From NCBI GenBank assembly GCA_027886185.1, contig WOAB01000568.1, positions 9,122,501-9,186,500 of the forward strand: 64,000 nt of DNA, given 5' to 3'. Made by a program: the position numbers and the translations under genes. This DNA is from Rheum nobile (Eukaryota > Streptophyta > Magnoliopsida > Caryophyllales > Polygonaceae). Shown here in pieces: positions 44,911 to 56,105 of this stretch (position 1 is the first letter of the stretch; each line of letters begins with the position of its first letter). The notes below the pieces were generated by a model. That model was not told the origin of the DNA. It did no database searches and was given only the letters and a program-made list of their open reading frames with translations.

Positions 44911-45889
44911 ATGGAAGCTAAGAGAAGCGGTAGCAAAAGCATAGAGCTTTTGCAGCAGGCTATTCAGCAGCTAACCGATTCCAGCAACGCCAAACCCTTC
45001 GAACTTGAAACGGACGACCGAATCGCTAACACAAGCCGCGACGAAACCCAAATTCTCACCGATTTGATTTCCCAGGTATCTCTCTCCCTCTTGGTAAACT
45101 CTATAAATTCAATTTTCTGTCTTCCTATCCTATGGAAAACGAATATGTATTGCTGTTTTGAATTGCTTGTGTGTCGATTGCGTAGCTGGTTGTGATGGAA
45201 ATTTGATAATTCAACGAATGTATACGACTAGAAGGATTCATAAGCAAAAACTTATATTTCTACATCGATTAGCTAATGCGAATCCAGGGCTGCATGTGTC
45301 TCAAGCTTTTCTTTCAAAGTGAGTAAACAGATATGAGACATGATTAATTATTAGATTAGGTAGCAAGTGCTCATTCCAGAGAAAGTCACTGAAAACCAGA
45401 TATGTGACAGATTGATTAGGTAAATATATACATGAGCATGTATGTTTATAGCTGTGACAGAAAGAGAGAAGTGCTTCCAGCGTTGTAATGGTATGAATGA
45501 AACAGCTGGAGGCACTGAAGGAAGAAGCAAATTCGGATTCGGGGAGCGGAAGTGCTTCAGCAGAAGAGATAGCAAAGGCGCTGAGAGATGTGAAGAGGCA
45601 GAACACAGTGACTCACTGGCTACTTTCGGGGTTGATTGGTCTGACTCTGGTGTGGCAGATCTCGGAGGGCTTGTTCATCCTCAAAGTGCGGGAAGGAGTG
45701 AACCACCCCTTTCGATCCTTGTGGAGCTGGTTCCGCGGGAGGCTCAGACCTCCCACCACCAGTGCCCGAGACCCTTTGCTGGAGTCCGCCGCGTATCTCC
45801 CTCTCAGGCTTACTAACGAGATCCCCCACAAGGATTTAGAGCTCCCCCAGATGCAACTGCCAAGCTTGGTTTCTGGTAAGGATCCATGA
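44911..45889 (+). CDS. Small predicted single-pass membrane protein (uncharacterised, 2 exons)
   Basis: Exon 1 is 44911-45075 and exon 2 is 45506-45889, joined in phase through a GT-AG intron, giving 182 residues. The N-terminal half is acidic/polar and probably helical (SIELLQQAIQQLTDSS, ILTDLISQLEALKEE). One hydrophobic segment lies at about residues 92-112 (HWLLSGLIGLTLVWQISEGL). After it come a basic stretch (RSLWSWFRGRLRPP) and a C-terminus with Pro. There is no signal peptide, so it may be a tail-proximal membrane anchor in plastid, mitochondrial or endomembranes. I do not recognise a named family. The clean splice, sustained codon structure and lack of stops suggest a real gene. It lies 2.9 kb downstream of CAMTA on the same strand. 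Confidence 0.75.
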
Positions 45890-46119
45890 TATCCCCCTAT
45901 GGAAGCGCGGCTTCTAAGCATTTTGTTGGATATTATCTATTTACAAGGGTCGTTAATTGCAATGAAAAAGAGACTTCGCCGTGGCCAGGATCCGAACCTG
46001 GAATATCCAATGAAGGAGAATAATCTTAACTTCATCAGACCAATTCTGCTACTAGGCCTTTTTATCATCTACAAAGCCTTGTTTTGGCCATATCCTGTGT
46101 TCAACCATTAATTGAGTCG

Positions 46120-46736
46120 GACGGAAGATGTGATTCAGCACAAACAAACTTCCTTGTGCTGTGGGCATCAATTCCAACATCTAAGATCACTCTCACACAA
46201 CAAGATAGGCTTCGTCCAGTAAAGTTTTTTTTCTGAGATTAACGTAGCTGCACTTTTCTTCAATTTACTTTTTTTTTTTTTTAGGAAATCTTCAATATAC
46301 TTGATTAAGTGTTGGATAAAAAACAATATGGCTTATGGAGCTTGTATTCCTTGTAATAGATTAATATTGCTTAATTTTGTCAATTTTTTAATATTACCTT
46401 CCAAGATTGTTGAAGTATAACAAGTTGAATTTAAAAGTATTCTCATATCAACTTGTAATATTGAACACCAACTACATTTGTTAAATAATTAAGCTGATAA
46501 ATTCAGCTTAAGCTTTAGCTATTCATTCAATTCCACTTACAAATCTAGCTACTTATTCAGCTCCAAATCATATTTAAGCTGCATATACCGTAAAGTCTTA
46601 ATCAGTAGTAAAAGAGTAACGCATTGTGGTTAATATCAGTAAAATAGTAATGTCACGAAGAAAGAAAATAAAAATGCTGAACAAGCAATATACTCAACGA
46701 TAATGGAGCAGGAACTGTAGTCGTAGCTCCATCACT
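46120..46736. other. AT-rich intergenic DNA, nothing recognised
   Basis: AT-rich with several short runs and no supported coding region. It ends at the LINE poly(T) run. Confidence 0.55.
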
Positions 46737-46811
46737 ATTTTTTTTTTTTGATTAAGTAAAAATTAGACTGGAAACCACAGAAGAGCTGGTTTCTCAGTCT
46801 ATAGCATCCTT

Positions 46812-49800
46812 TCAGATGAGAATTACAAATTCTGAACTAGTTCGAATATCTTCCAAGAAACTAAGTTGGACCTCCTTAGCGATGAAGTCGGCCACCACAT
46901 TTGTTTTCCGGAAGACATGAGAAATCTGCAATGAAGAGAAAAGTTGTAAAACACACAGGATATCAGAAATAATCATTTCAATATCCCATGGACAGTGGCA
47001 GATTTGGTTTAGGACATTCACAACGGTCAGGTTATCGCATTCAAGCTGTATGTCGGTAATGCCTAATTCATAGGCCTTTACCAGGACATTTCTTACCGCA
47101 AGCGTTTCCGTTTTTAATGGGGTTGAGGTACCACATTTATCCCTAAAGATAAAAGTAGGTTCACCTTTGTTGTTCCAAAAAATGTACCCAAAGCTAGATT
47201 CACCATTAGTTTTTGTTGATCCATCAGTATTGATTTTAATAATTTTATCTGGAGGTTTTTTCCATTTTTTTATTGGTCGTTTGAAACTATGTGTTCTATG
47301 AGGTTTCGGTCTGTCATCTGCAAGACAGTCAGAGTTCCAGGTTTTCGTCTTATTCCAGTTCTCAATTTGTTGTTTGATATAATTAGGAACATCCTTGATG
47401 TGGTTGGCATCATTATTTGGGCTTCTAAAGCTTTGTTGGTTTTTATAAAACCAGATTCCCCACCAAGAAACCAGTAATTCTATAAACTGCAAGCGATCGG
47501 TTTTTTGTCGAATTTCATCAATGATTTCATTGATTTTTCTATTTGCTATGTTTATGGAAGTAATAATACCATATGTGGATCGGTTCATTTTCTCTATTGT
47601 TTTCTTGGTATGGTTATAATGGAATAGGAGATGATTCAAATCCTCCAATTGTGCATTGTATCTGATGCATCCATGGGGGATTGCTACCCCTTTTTCTGTT
47701 AGTCTTGATTTTGTTGGTAATCCATTTTTCAGTATTTTCCAAACAAAGTTTTTAACTTTGGGGTAAGTGTCCATTTTCAAGATCCAAGCGGAATCATATG
47801 CAGTATATCTTTTGTTTCTATTAATTAGCTCCATGGCAGAGTTTGTAGAAAACCAACCCTTCTTGCTGGCTTCCCAATACATTCTATCATGAATATCATT
47901 CAGCGGAATTGGGATTGATGTGATCGTTGTTACTAAGTCATGGGGTAAGTATTGTTCTATTAGGTTCTTATTTCATGTTTTATTTGGTAGCATAAAATCG
48001 GCTACCGTAGCATCTTTGTTCAAGGTAACTTGTGTGTTTATGGATTCACTCAACGGGGATCTGGAAACCCAATTATCAAGCCAGAATTTGATTGTTTTGC
48101 CATTACCAACTTGCCAGATTAGTCCAGACTTGAATTCTTCAATGAGTTCAATCATTTTGGACCATTGCCAAGAGCAGTTTCTTTTTTTCTCGTAGTGAAG
48201 GATATGGATTGTTTTCAGGTATTTTTCAGTAACAACTCTAACCCAGTAGTTATTTGGTTCTGCTAAGATTTTCCATAGCAATTTGAATTATAGGGCTTTG
48301 TTTATATCCTTAGATTTTCTCAGGCCAAGGCCTCCTTGTTGTGTTGGTTTACAAATTTTTCCCAGCCTATCAGAGGCTTATAGGAGTTATCTTTATTCCA
48401 AAAAAGGATCCGTTTAGCTTGTCAAGCTCATTGTGTGTGTGTGAAGGTAGCATAAAGCTTTGCATAAGAAAGTTTGGTCTAGAAGCCAGGTTGGTTTTGA
48501 TCAGAGTTGTTCTACCTGCTTGGGACAAAGAGTTTGCTTTCCATTTTGCGAGTTGTTGTTGTGTATTGAGTAGAAGATCCGAGAACGTATTCGAGTTGAC
48601 TCTGCCATTAATGATAGAACACCCAAGGTATTTATCAAGGGATATCATATTTTTAATGGTGAGGATACCTTGTATCGCTGTTTTCTTTTGATTGGTAACT
48701 TTTTTAGTGACTTGAAACGCTGATTTGTGAAAATTCACTTTTTGTCCTGAGATTTTACAGTATTCATCAATAATGTCCTTTATTTCTTTACAGTGCTCTT
48801 GTTTAGCTTTTGAGAAGATCATAATATCATCAGCAAAAGCTAGGAAAGGGATTCTTGATCCTTGATGATTGATTTGGAATCCCAAAGGATTACGAGGTCT
48901 TTCAGAGGCTTTTTGTAGTTTTCTAGCAAGGATTTCCGATCCCAAAATAAATAGGAAAGGGGAGAGGGGGTCACCTTGCCGAAGACCTCTTGTCGGTTTG
49001 AAAATTTATGTCGGTCTGTTGTTTACAAGCACCGAAAAAGAGATTGTGGTTATACATTCTCTTACCCAGTTGATAAATTTTTCATGGAATCCAAATTTCT
49101 CCATAGTTTTGAGAATGAAATTCCATTCAATTCTGTCATACGCTTTTTCCATATCTAATTTAAGCGCAATGAAGCCTTCATATCCTTTTTTCGATTTGAA
49201 GGAATGAAAGATCTCATGGGCAATTAGGATATTATCTTGAATTGCCCTGTTTGCAACAAACGCACCTTGTAGGGGGTGAATTAATTTGTCCATGGTTCCT
49301 TTAAGTCTTGTTGTTAAGATCTTTGAGATTATTTTGTAAATTGTGGAACATAGACTAATAGGTCTATAGTGATTGGTGGAGTTCGGATTGTCACATTTTG
49401 GTATTAAGGAGATGAATGTGTGGTTAACCTGTTTGAGCAGTTTCCCGGAGAGGAAAAAGCTTTTAACAACCTAAATAACATAGGGGTCTATAATATCCCA
49501 ATATTTTTGGTAAAATTCTACTGTCATACCATCTGGGCCCGGAGATTTATTCGAGCCAATGTTAAAGACAGCCTTTTTTATTTCTTCATTCGTTATATTC
49601 TTGATTAGTTCTAGATTGTCTACGTCAGAGATTTCAGATTGAATTAGTTCCAGATTGTCTTGAAAAAGTCTTTGGTTCATATTTTCGCTTTTGAATCTTT
49701 TGATGAAATCATTTCTGATTTCAGATCTAATGTTTTCTTCACCAGTAATGCTAGTTCCTTCTTGTGTTTTGATTTCTTTAATGATTTTCCTGTTTCTTAT

Positions 49801-50922
49801 TCCACTTGCTATTTTGTGGAAATAGCTTGTGTTTGTGTCATTGAATTTAATGTGTTTAACTTTTGCTCTTTGGTTTCAGTAAATTTTTTGGAAGCAGAAG
49901 AGCTTTTCATTTTTTTCCATGATTCTAATTTCTTTCTTAATAAGCTCACTTGTAGGGGAATTACAGATCTCAGTTTGGATTTCAGAGAGTTGTTTTTCAA
50001 TGCTTTGTAATTGAGTAAAAACATTGCCGAAGGTGCTTTTGTTCCAGGCCTTTGCATGTTTCTTCAACAATTTTGTTTTGGATACCAGATTATATAATCT
50101 AGATCCGTGATAGTTAGTTTTCCAGGCTTATTTTACAACATTTCTGAAATCCTTTCTAGTCATCCAGACATTCTCAAATTTGAAAGGCTGGTTTTTAAAG
50201 GGTGTTTCTGAGTCCAAGTCAATAGAGATGGGCCAGTGGTCGGAGCTTGTAAAAGCAAAATATTTGATACAAATATTCGGGTACCATTGAAGGATCTGGT
50301 GATGGATGAGTACCCTATCCAGTTTTTCATATATGTTGTCAATTTCTGTAATGTTTTTTCGTCAGGTGTAGCCATTTCCTTGAATAGGGGTATCTATTAG
50401 TTCACATTCATTTTTAAAATGACGTAATCTTGCGAATTTGGTCAATGGTGGTAATAAACCGCCTAATTTCTCAGAGGGGTCTTGAATTTCGTTCAGATCT
50501 CCCATGACAATGCACGGAAGGGATCAATTTTTAATAAAGGAGGTGAGACCATTCCATAATATATTTTTTCCGGCCTCATTCAATGGAGCATAAGTAAGGA
50601 TTAACATAAGTTTCTTGTTCGAGATTTGATTAGTATATTTGACTGAGATAAACCTCGTATCAATTTGATCAATTTCAAGGATTTCATTTATAAGTTGGTA
50701 GGTCTTCCACATAACACAGATACCACCTAAAAGTCCTGTAGCCGGGATATAGTAAAATTGATCAAAGCCTGCTTTTCTCCAAACTTTTTCACTTGGTTCT
50801 TTATTTGTTCTAGTTTCAAAGAGTGCAAATAATTGGATACGTTCAATTTTGCAGAGGGATTCAACATCCGTCCAAAAGGTTTTCTTATCGATACCACGAC
50901 AATTCCAGGTCGTAATCTTCAT
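46812..50922 (-). pseudogene. LINE ORF2: endonuclease, reverse transcriptase, zf-RVT and RNase H
   Basis: It starts MKITTWNCRGIDKKTFW (the endonuclease N-terminal motif WNCRG). One frame is followed from 50922 to about 48370, with in-frame stops such as TGA for Trp after FIKN (about 50523). RT motifs are KSPGPDGMTVEFYQ, ALKLDMEKAYDRIEW, GLRQGDPLSPFLFIL and the active site FADDIMIF. Between 48370 and 48281 the frame shifts. The remaining part holds the zf-RVT region (SAWILKMDTYPKVKNFVWKI) and a C-terminal RNase H (KINTDGS, ETLAVRNVL, ECDNLTVVN). It is not functional. Confidence 0.85.
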
Positions 50923-51355
50923 AAAAAACTCATCATGAATTGCCCCATATCATAAGACATTTAGGGGACTTCGAAAGAGCTTTGGTAATAATGTTGTAGT
51001 GTTCAGTAGTCTGTAAATTCCAATAATTCATGCAATTAGGTGATTTCTCATCATGGTTTTGGTGTCGTTGGTTTTGGAGTCGTTCCCCAAATGACGGGCA
51101 ATGTTGTTCATGGCAGATTATCGAAGCAATGATCTTGAGCAATCTACAAAGTTTACGTTTGTTTTCTCTATTTTGTTCAGTGGTCGTAATTGTGTTGTTC
51201 TTGGAGTAATAGTTTGTTTTGTTGTTTGCTTTTCTCAAGCGGGGTTGTTCTGTGGGTTTGTGGGGGTCACCCAAGAAATGCTGGTTTATCCTAAAAGGAC
51301 TCCAGGTATGTAGTTTAAACCTGTTCGAATAGAGTTTGTTCTTGGAATGAATAAT

Positions 51356-52069
51356 CTAGATATCCGGTTTCCTTTGATTATCGAAATGGTAAAAAAACCA
51401 TTCCAATTCAGGGGAAACAGTGTACCTAACACTTGAAAATCTGTTCAGTATTAATACACCAGTCACCAGGCAAGCAATTATATCTTTGATTCGGTCTTCA
51501 TTCTGAGTATGATTAGCATCATTCTCAATGCCTGTATAACAGTTTTTAAGAACAAAAAATGGGCAATCCCAAAGAGAGATAATGTCAATGACCATATACC
51601 TTCCTTGTGATTTCCACAAGTTAAGTACATTATTCACTCCATTTAGGTTGTTCAAATCCTCATGAATGAGTAATAACTGCACATCAGCATGTTTGTTCAT
51701 GAGATAGTTGTTCAGTAAGATCATTTGTTTCAGTAGAGTAGTATGTTTGTCATGCCATTTCCTTTGTTCTCCTTCAAGCGTTTGATTGTGCTGTTGCTCA
51801 GAGTTCCCTTGATCCTTTGAGAATATCTTCACAGCAGAAAGTTTGTTCACAAAAAAGTTGTTCAGTAAGATCATTTGTTTCAAAAGAGTAGTCTGTTTGT
51901 CATGCCATATCCTTTGTTCTACTTCAAGTGTCTGAGTATGCTGTTGCTCAAGGTTCACTTGATCCTGTTGGCAGTTAAGCAATTTAAGAACATAAAAATA
52001 CATCCAGCCAAGGGGAAGCCGAGGAAAGAAAGAAAGACAACAAGAAATAAAAGGGGAAGGGAAAGCCAA
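51356..52069 (-). pseudogene. Open region upstream of LINE ORF2, with internal duplication
   Basis: A 237-codon frame contains a repeat of about 150 bp (51690-51826 and 51841-51975). The repeat gives twice the segment QxxxxEQQHxQTLE, then WHDKxTTLLKQMILLNN, which is probably helical. The DUF4283 and CCHC zinc-knuckle region usual for plant L1 ORF1 is not visible. It could be a replaced or strongly diverged ORF1, or noncoding leader that happens to be open. Confidence 0.35.
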
Positions 52070-52759
52070 CTAGAGAAACTTAAACCAAAAAGAACCCTGT
52101 CTGGCAAGAGAAAGCAGAGACAAACCAAGCAGAGGCCCTCTCAGATCACAAAAAAAGAGTCAGAGGATTCAAATTTCCAATAGTCAGCATCAGAGAAACA
52201 ACTAGAGTCATTGAACAAGTGTAAAAAATCTTTGAAATTCACCAAGTAATCCGAGTGTATAACACAACCAGAGTTGCCTTGAGAATAACAATGCATGTTC
52301 TGGGTTTGAGTGGTTTTCAGAGACAAAACATGTAGAAAGAAGAGCAAAGAATAAATAAAGAATAAAAACAGGAATAAGAGAAGGAGAGGACTTTGATCCA
52401 TTTCAAAAATAGACTTGTCCATAGAGAGGAGACTGTGAGTCTCAGGGAGAGTTTGAGATTGGTCACAATTGCCATCAGAGACGCAGATGAAGCAAGTGGT
52501 AATAGGGTCACAGATCCACAACCAAATGCAAGAGAACATCCACGAATCAGCAAAATAAGGAATCAAGTGGTAACGTTTCACAGACAAGTAATGTAAAAAA
52601 TGTCCAACAAGGTTAAATATAGAAACAACAGAAAACAGGAAACCAAAGCAGAACCTAGTCGCCGAAAAACAAGAGACGAAGAGGAGAGTAAAAAGAAGAG
52701 GGTTAGAACAACAAAACCTGGTCGTCGGCGGTGGCATCTTGCAGTCTACCAGAGATCTG

Positions 52760-53042
52760 AACAACAACCCCCGAAAATACCCAGATCTGTTGAAGAAGAT
52801 CGATTCATCGCTGGGCCAGATCTCGACGGCCTGGAAGCTGGCCTCGAACTGGACGCCGGCGGTGGCATCGTAGCCGGGATTTGCCTTGTCGGCAGCGCTC
52901 TCAGAGTAGGCGCCGGAAAAGCCCTGGAGGGTGACCCGGAGGTTGAAACCGTGCATCGGAGCAAGGGAGAGGTCTGCGGTGAGCGGTTTCCGAGAGTTCA
53001 CAGCGGGGACGATGTTGGTGCTAACGTAGGCCAAGCCAAGGT
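52760..53042 (-). pseudogene. Arogenate/prephenate dehydratase pseudogene, 3' part of the fragment
   Basis: The minus strand encodes PLTADLSLAPMHGFNLRVTL, then QGFSGAYSESAADKANPGYD, then FEASFQAVEIW. This matches the start of the catalytic domain of plastid arogenate dehydratases, which make phenylalanine from arogenate (typical form RVAYQGVxGAYSEAAAxKAYP). After AVEIW the similarity fades and the LINE begins. The 5' side is broken by the solo LTR at 53043, and the frame resumes on its far side. The rest of the dehydratase and the ACT domain are absent, so this is a gene fragment. Confidence 0.7.
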
Positions 53043-55537
53043 TGTGATACCCCGTATTTTTGTAAGGTTATTTTGGGAATTATGAAATTTTCCCGAGTAC
53101 CCGTTGTATACGTCGGATTTAATTCAGGTAGCTTGAGACATTCTGTAATGTGCTCTATGTCTGTAATATTTTTCTCAGTGAAATAATATACAGACAAGGT
53201 GCCTTGAATTTTAAATTGTCGTTCGCGTACGATAATTGTTATCCCGGCTTAATGTCATGTTCGTTCAAAGCTGAACGGGCGGAAAAAAGGTGTCACGGCG
53301 ACCGCCGTAAAGTCGCGGCGACCGCCGTCGTGAGACCCAAGCACGGCGACCGCCGTAAAGTCACGGCGCCCGCCGTCCCAACGCTCGAGGAGGCAGCTGG
53401 TGTGTCATGCCACGGCGACCGCCGTAAATTACGGCGCCCGCCGTAATGGCAGTCATCGTTGTCCAGCAGTCCTTGCCCGATGGTCGTCGGCGCGATTTCC
53501 GGCGAGCGCCGAACTAGCTGTAGGCCCATCTTCTTCGTGCTCCAGACGCTTTGGCTATAAAAGGGGGTGTTGGGGGAGAGATTTGAGCCATCCCAAACAC
53601 CGAACCTCTGCCAAAATTGCCTCTCGCCGGAGTTGTGCCTTCGCCGGAATTTTTGAAGGTCTCGCCGGTGCTGCTTTGGTGTGGTTCCTGAGTGCCTTTG
53701 TGAAGCTTTTGGTTAGCCTTGGAGGTTAAAAGCCAAAACTAGTCGAAGGAGGCCGAACCGCTCGTGTTTTTGGGTGAGTTTTCTCTCGTTTCAATCGGCC
53801 GTGTTCTTCACGGCGACCGCCGTGTTCTTCACGGCGACCGCCGTGTTCTTCACGGCGACCGCCGTGTTCTTCATGGCGACCGCCGTGTTCTTCACGGCGA
53901 CCGCCGTGTTCTTCACGGCGGCCGCCGCCAAGAACGGTGACCGCCGCCAGTGCCCAGAACGCCTTCGTGGCTTTGGCTTGGTCGGTTGTCGTCGTGGCGT
54001 CTTTCCTTTCGTGTTCTTTCGCCGTGTTTAGATTCATACTGTTTATGTCGGATCTAACTTAGGGTTCCTTTTATGGGTCGACTCGAAGGTCGTTGTGCTG
54101 TCAGAGCTGTACCGTGTCGAGCCCGGAATCCAGTGACGTCTTTAGACTATTCTGCGGAGTAAGGCAAGTGGCGGTTCGCTCTTGCTCTTTCGTTCCATAT
54201 TTACATTAATTATCAGTAGTTTATCTGAGTAATTAATTTGGAATGAATATTCTATTAGTCTGGAAACGGTTTTGATAAACTGTTTTGAAAATCATATAAT
54301 AGGTTGTATATCTGCTAGAACAACGCTATTATCTGTGATCGCCTTTCGGGCCTTTATGTGGATTTATCCTGTAAATGTGGTGGTGCTGTAACTGTTTAGT
54401 TAGCACTGTTAGATAGGAACGTTACTCGGACTCTGTCCAGTCGTTTCTTTATAATCTGGTATCGGGATGGCTCGTCCCCATCTGGTACTATTCTAAGATC
54501 ATGATCGGTCTCTTACACATGTGTGTAGAGACAGGACACTTAGCTGGTGTCACAAACCTTTCGGTATACGTCACTCTCGACGAAACGTATACTAAGATGT
54601 GTCGTCCCACTGGTGGGGTACACATGTAAAAGTCTATAACGTGATGTGTGTTTTTGGAACATAAATCAGATAAGTGCTACCTTGACGCACATAATTAATA
54701 CACCTTGGGCGAGTAGTGTAGCTAAGTTCAGTGCAGCTAGGAAAACTCGTCTTGACTTGAATGTAGTATGTTCTCTTTCCAATCTGGATTCGCTGTAGGC
54801 GATGAGGTTGGTCGTGAACCGAAGCATCTCAGTCAGTTTTAAATCATGGTTGAATGATTCTGTAACTTTTCAGATTTGTCATTGCTTCCTTAAAGACTCA
54901 TTTCAGTTGGAGTCTTCTTTCGAGTCGATTTCTGTGAAGATTCAGTCTTCCAGAATCTTCTCTTGTGCATACCTCTTGTTTATCCCAGTAGGAGTATGGT
55001 GGTTGACAAGCGTACTCGATTATTATTCGAGGGACGAAGAGTCTAACCTAATACAACTGCTTCGAACCATTCTGCTTTGTTCCCTTGCTAGTCTATTCAT
55101 TTAGACTAACCAACCAATATTTTCCCTTGCATGGTTGGCTGGTGTCATCCGTTCGATTCGGCACATCAGTTAAGAAGTAGCTCAGAAGATTAGAAGGACT
55201 ATGGAGTCGGCGGTGGTTTTTGAATGTTTTAATTATTTCTTTAATCAGGTTATGATCCTTTGGACAATAACTCCGATTGTAACTTACTTTCTTAGTCTTC
55301 CGCTGTGTTGGGTTTAAACTATGTTTTGACCTATTCGGGATTGGGTTGTAATCCCGTAACTCTTGTTTCCTCAACAATGTTATGTTTTGGAATTTAATGC
55401 TTAATCTTTGTGTATCAATTGCATTTCATAAATTGTATTTATTTGGTAAAGCCTTAGGTGATCTCGGTAAGGAACACTGGGGTCACTGGCGGTAATACCT
55501 TTCCAAAAGGGTTAAGTTTTGGGGGTGTTACAAAGGT
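53038..55537 (+). mobile_element. Solo LTR, Tekay-like, plus strand (2.5 kb), with target duplications
   Basis: The LTR is 53043-55532. It starts TGTGATACCCCGTATTTTTG and ends GGGGGTGTTACA, flanked by exact aaggt duplications (53038-53042, 55533-55537). A TATA box lies at about 53550 (ggctataaaaggggg). GC-rich near-palindromes (acggcgaccgccgt) cluster upstream at 53290-53450 and downstream at 53805-53930. It shares the blocks gcggttcgctcttgc (54171) and ctggtgtcatccgttc (55139) with the other Tekay-like LTRs. It splits the dehydratase pseudogene. Confidence 0.9.
53805..53935. repeat. 21-bp tandem repeat in the LTR
   Basis: Six near-identical copies of the 21-bp unit cggcgaccgccgtgttcttca follow the TATA box by about 250 bp and would be transcribed. 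The core acggcgaccgccgt is an inverted repeat rich in CpG. The unit is open in all three plus frames, but I see no reason to think it is translated. Confidence 0.85.
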
Positions 55538-55660
55538 TCCCAGCCCTTCTCGCCAGCGAACCGGGGTCCCATTCTGGCTCGCGGGCGCAAAAACTGAAAG
55601 GAGGGGGCGAGAGGTTTCATTGAAGAGGAGTCGGAATCGGGAAACAGTCACCAAGGTTAC
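55533..55660 (-). pseudogene. Arogenate dehydratase pseudogene, 5' part of the fragment
   Basis: Minus-strand sequence before the solo LTR reads FAPASQNGTPVRWREGLG in one frame, after a possible splice acceptor (cctttcag, near 55600). Joining the two sides through a single aaggt would place the downstream frame (LGLAYVSTNIVPAVNSRKPL) one base out of phase. The host sequence was therefore probably already a pseudogene, or a small intron border lies here. I recognise this part only through its link with the downstream dehydratase similarity. Confidence 0.45.
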
Positions 55661-56105
55661 TGGTGCGAGGAAGAGAGATAGGACTACCCTCTCTCACCCT
55701 TGTAATCGAAGCTCTCTCACAGAGGCCAACCCGGACGAGATGGATCTGATGAGAAAAGGTTTGGGCATAATGTTCAAGAAGGGTGCAATCGGTGAAGTTG
55801 TTAAGCTTGAGGAGCGACGGTGGCCGGGTGAGAGCTAGGGTTTCAGGGGGCGGAGTGAAGTTGGGAAAAGAGAGCGTTTTCGTTTTTGTTTTCATTTTTT
55901 TTTGTAGGTCCATCACTATGAAATTAGAATAGTGACTTCCTAGGCCAGCAAAATAAAATCATACTACATCCTAGAAAATATGTGGAGAAACCGTACTTAG
56001 TGCATGCAAGACGAGATTGATATATCTCGTGATCAAGGTCTGTGATATAAATCCTAGTTGCCAAGGCTTCCGTGTTATGATTGTAATCCACAAAAGCCTT
56101 CGTAA

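Larger units (their letters stand above)
46738..52790 (-). mobile_element. LINE (L1-type) retrotransposon, decayed
   Basis: On the minus strand it holds an upstream open region (52141-51356), ORF2 with endonuclease, reverse transcriptase and RNase H (50922-46812), and a 3' poly(A) tail seen as T12 at 46738-46749. Its 5' end abuts the arogenate dehydratase pseudogene near 52790. I found no matching target-site duplication, so the 5' boundary is approximate. It is about 6 kb, near full length for a plant L1. Confidence 0.8.

Noticed and set aside
46738..52790. Matching target-site duplication for the LINE
   Set aside because: The bases before the T run (about 46725-46737) were compared with the region around 52740-52900 and no convincing match was seen.
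52600..53085. Plus-strand 161-codon frame over the dehydratase fragment
   Set aside because: The minus strand has clear dehydratase similarity; the plus frame is its shadow.
53726..54037. Minus-strand frame with repeated EEHGGRR
   Set aside because: It is produced by the 21-bp GC repeat in the LTR; no start context or homology supports a protein.
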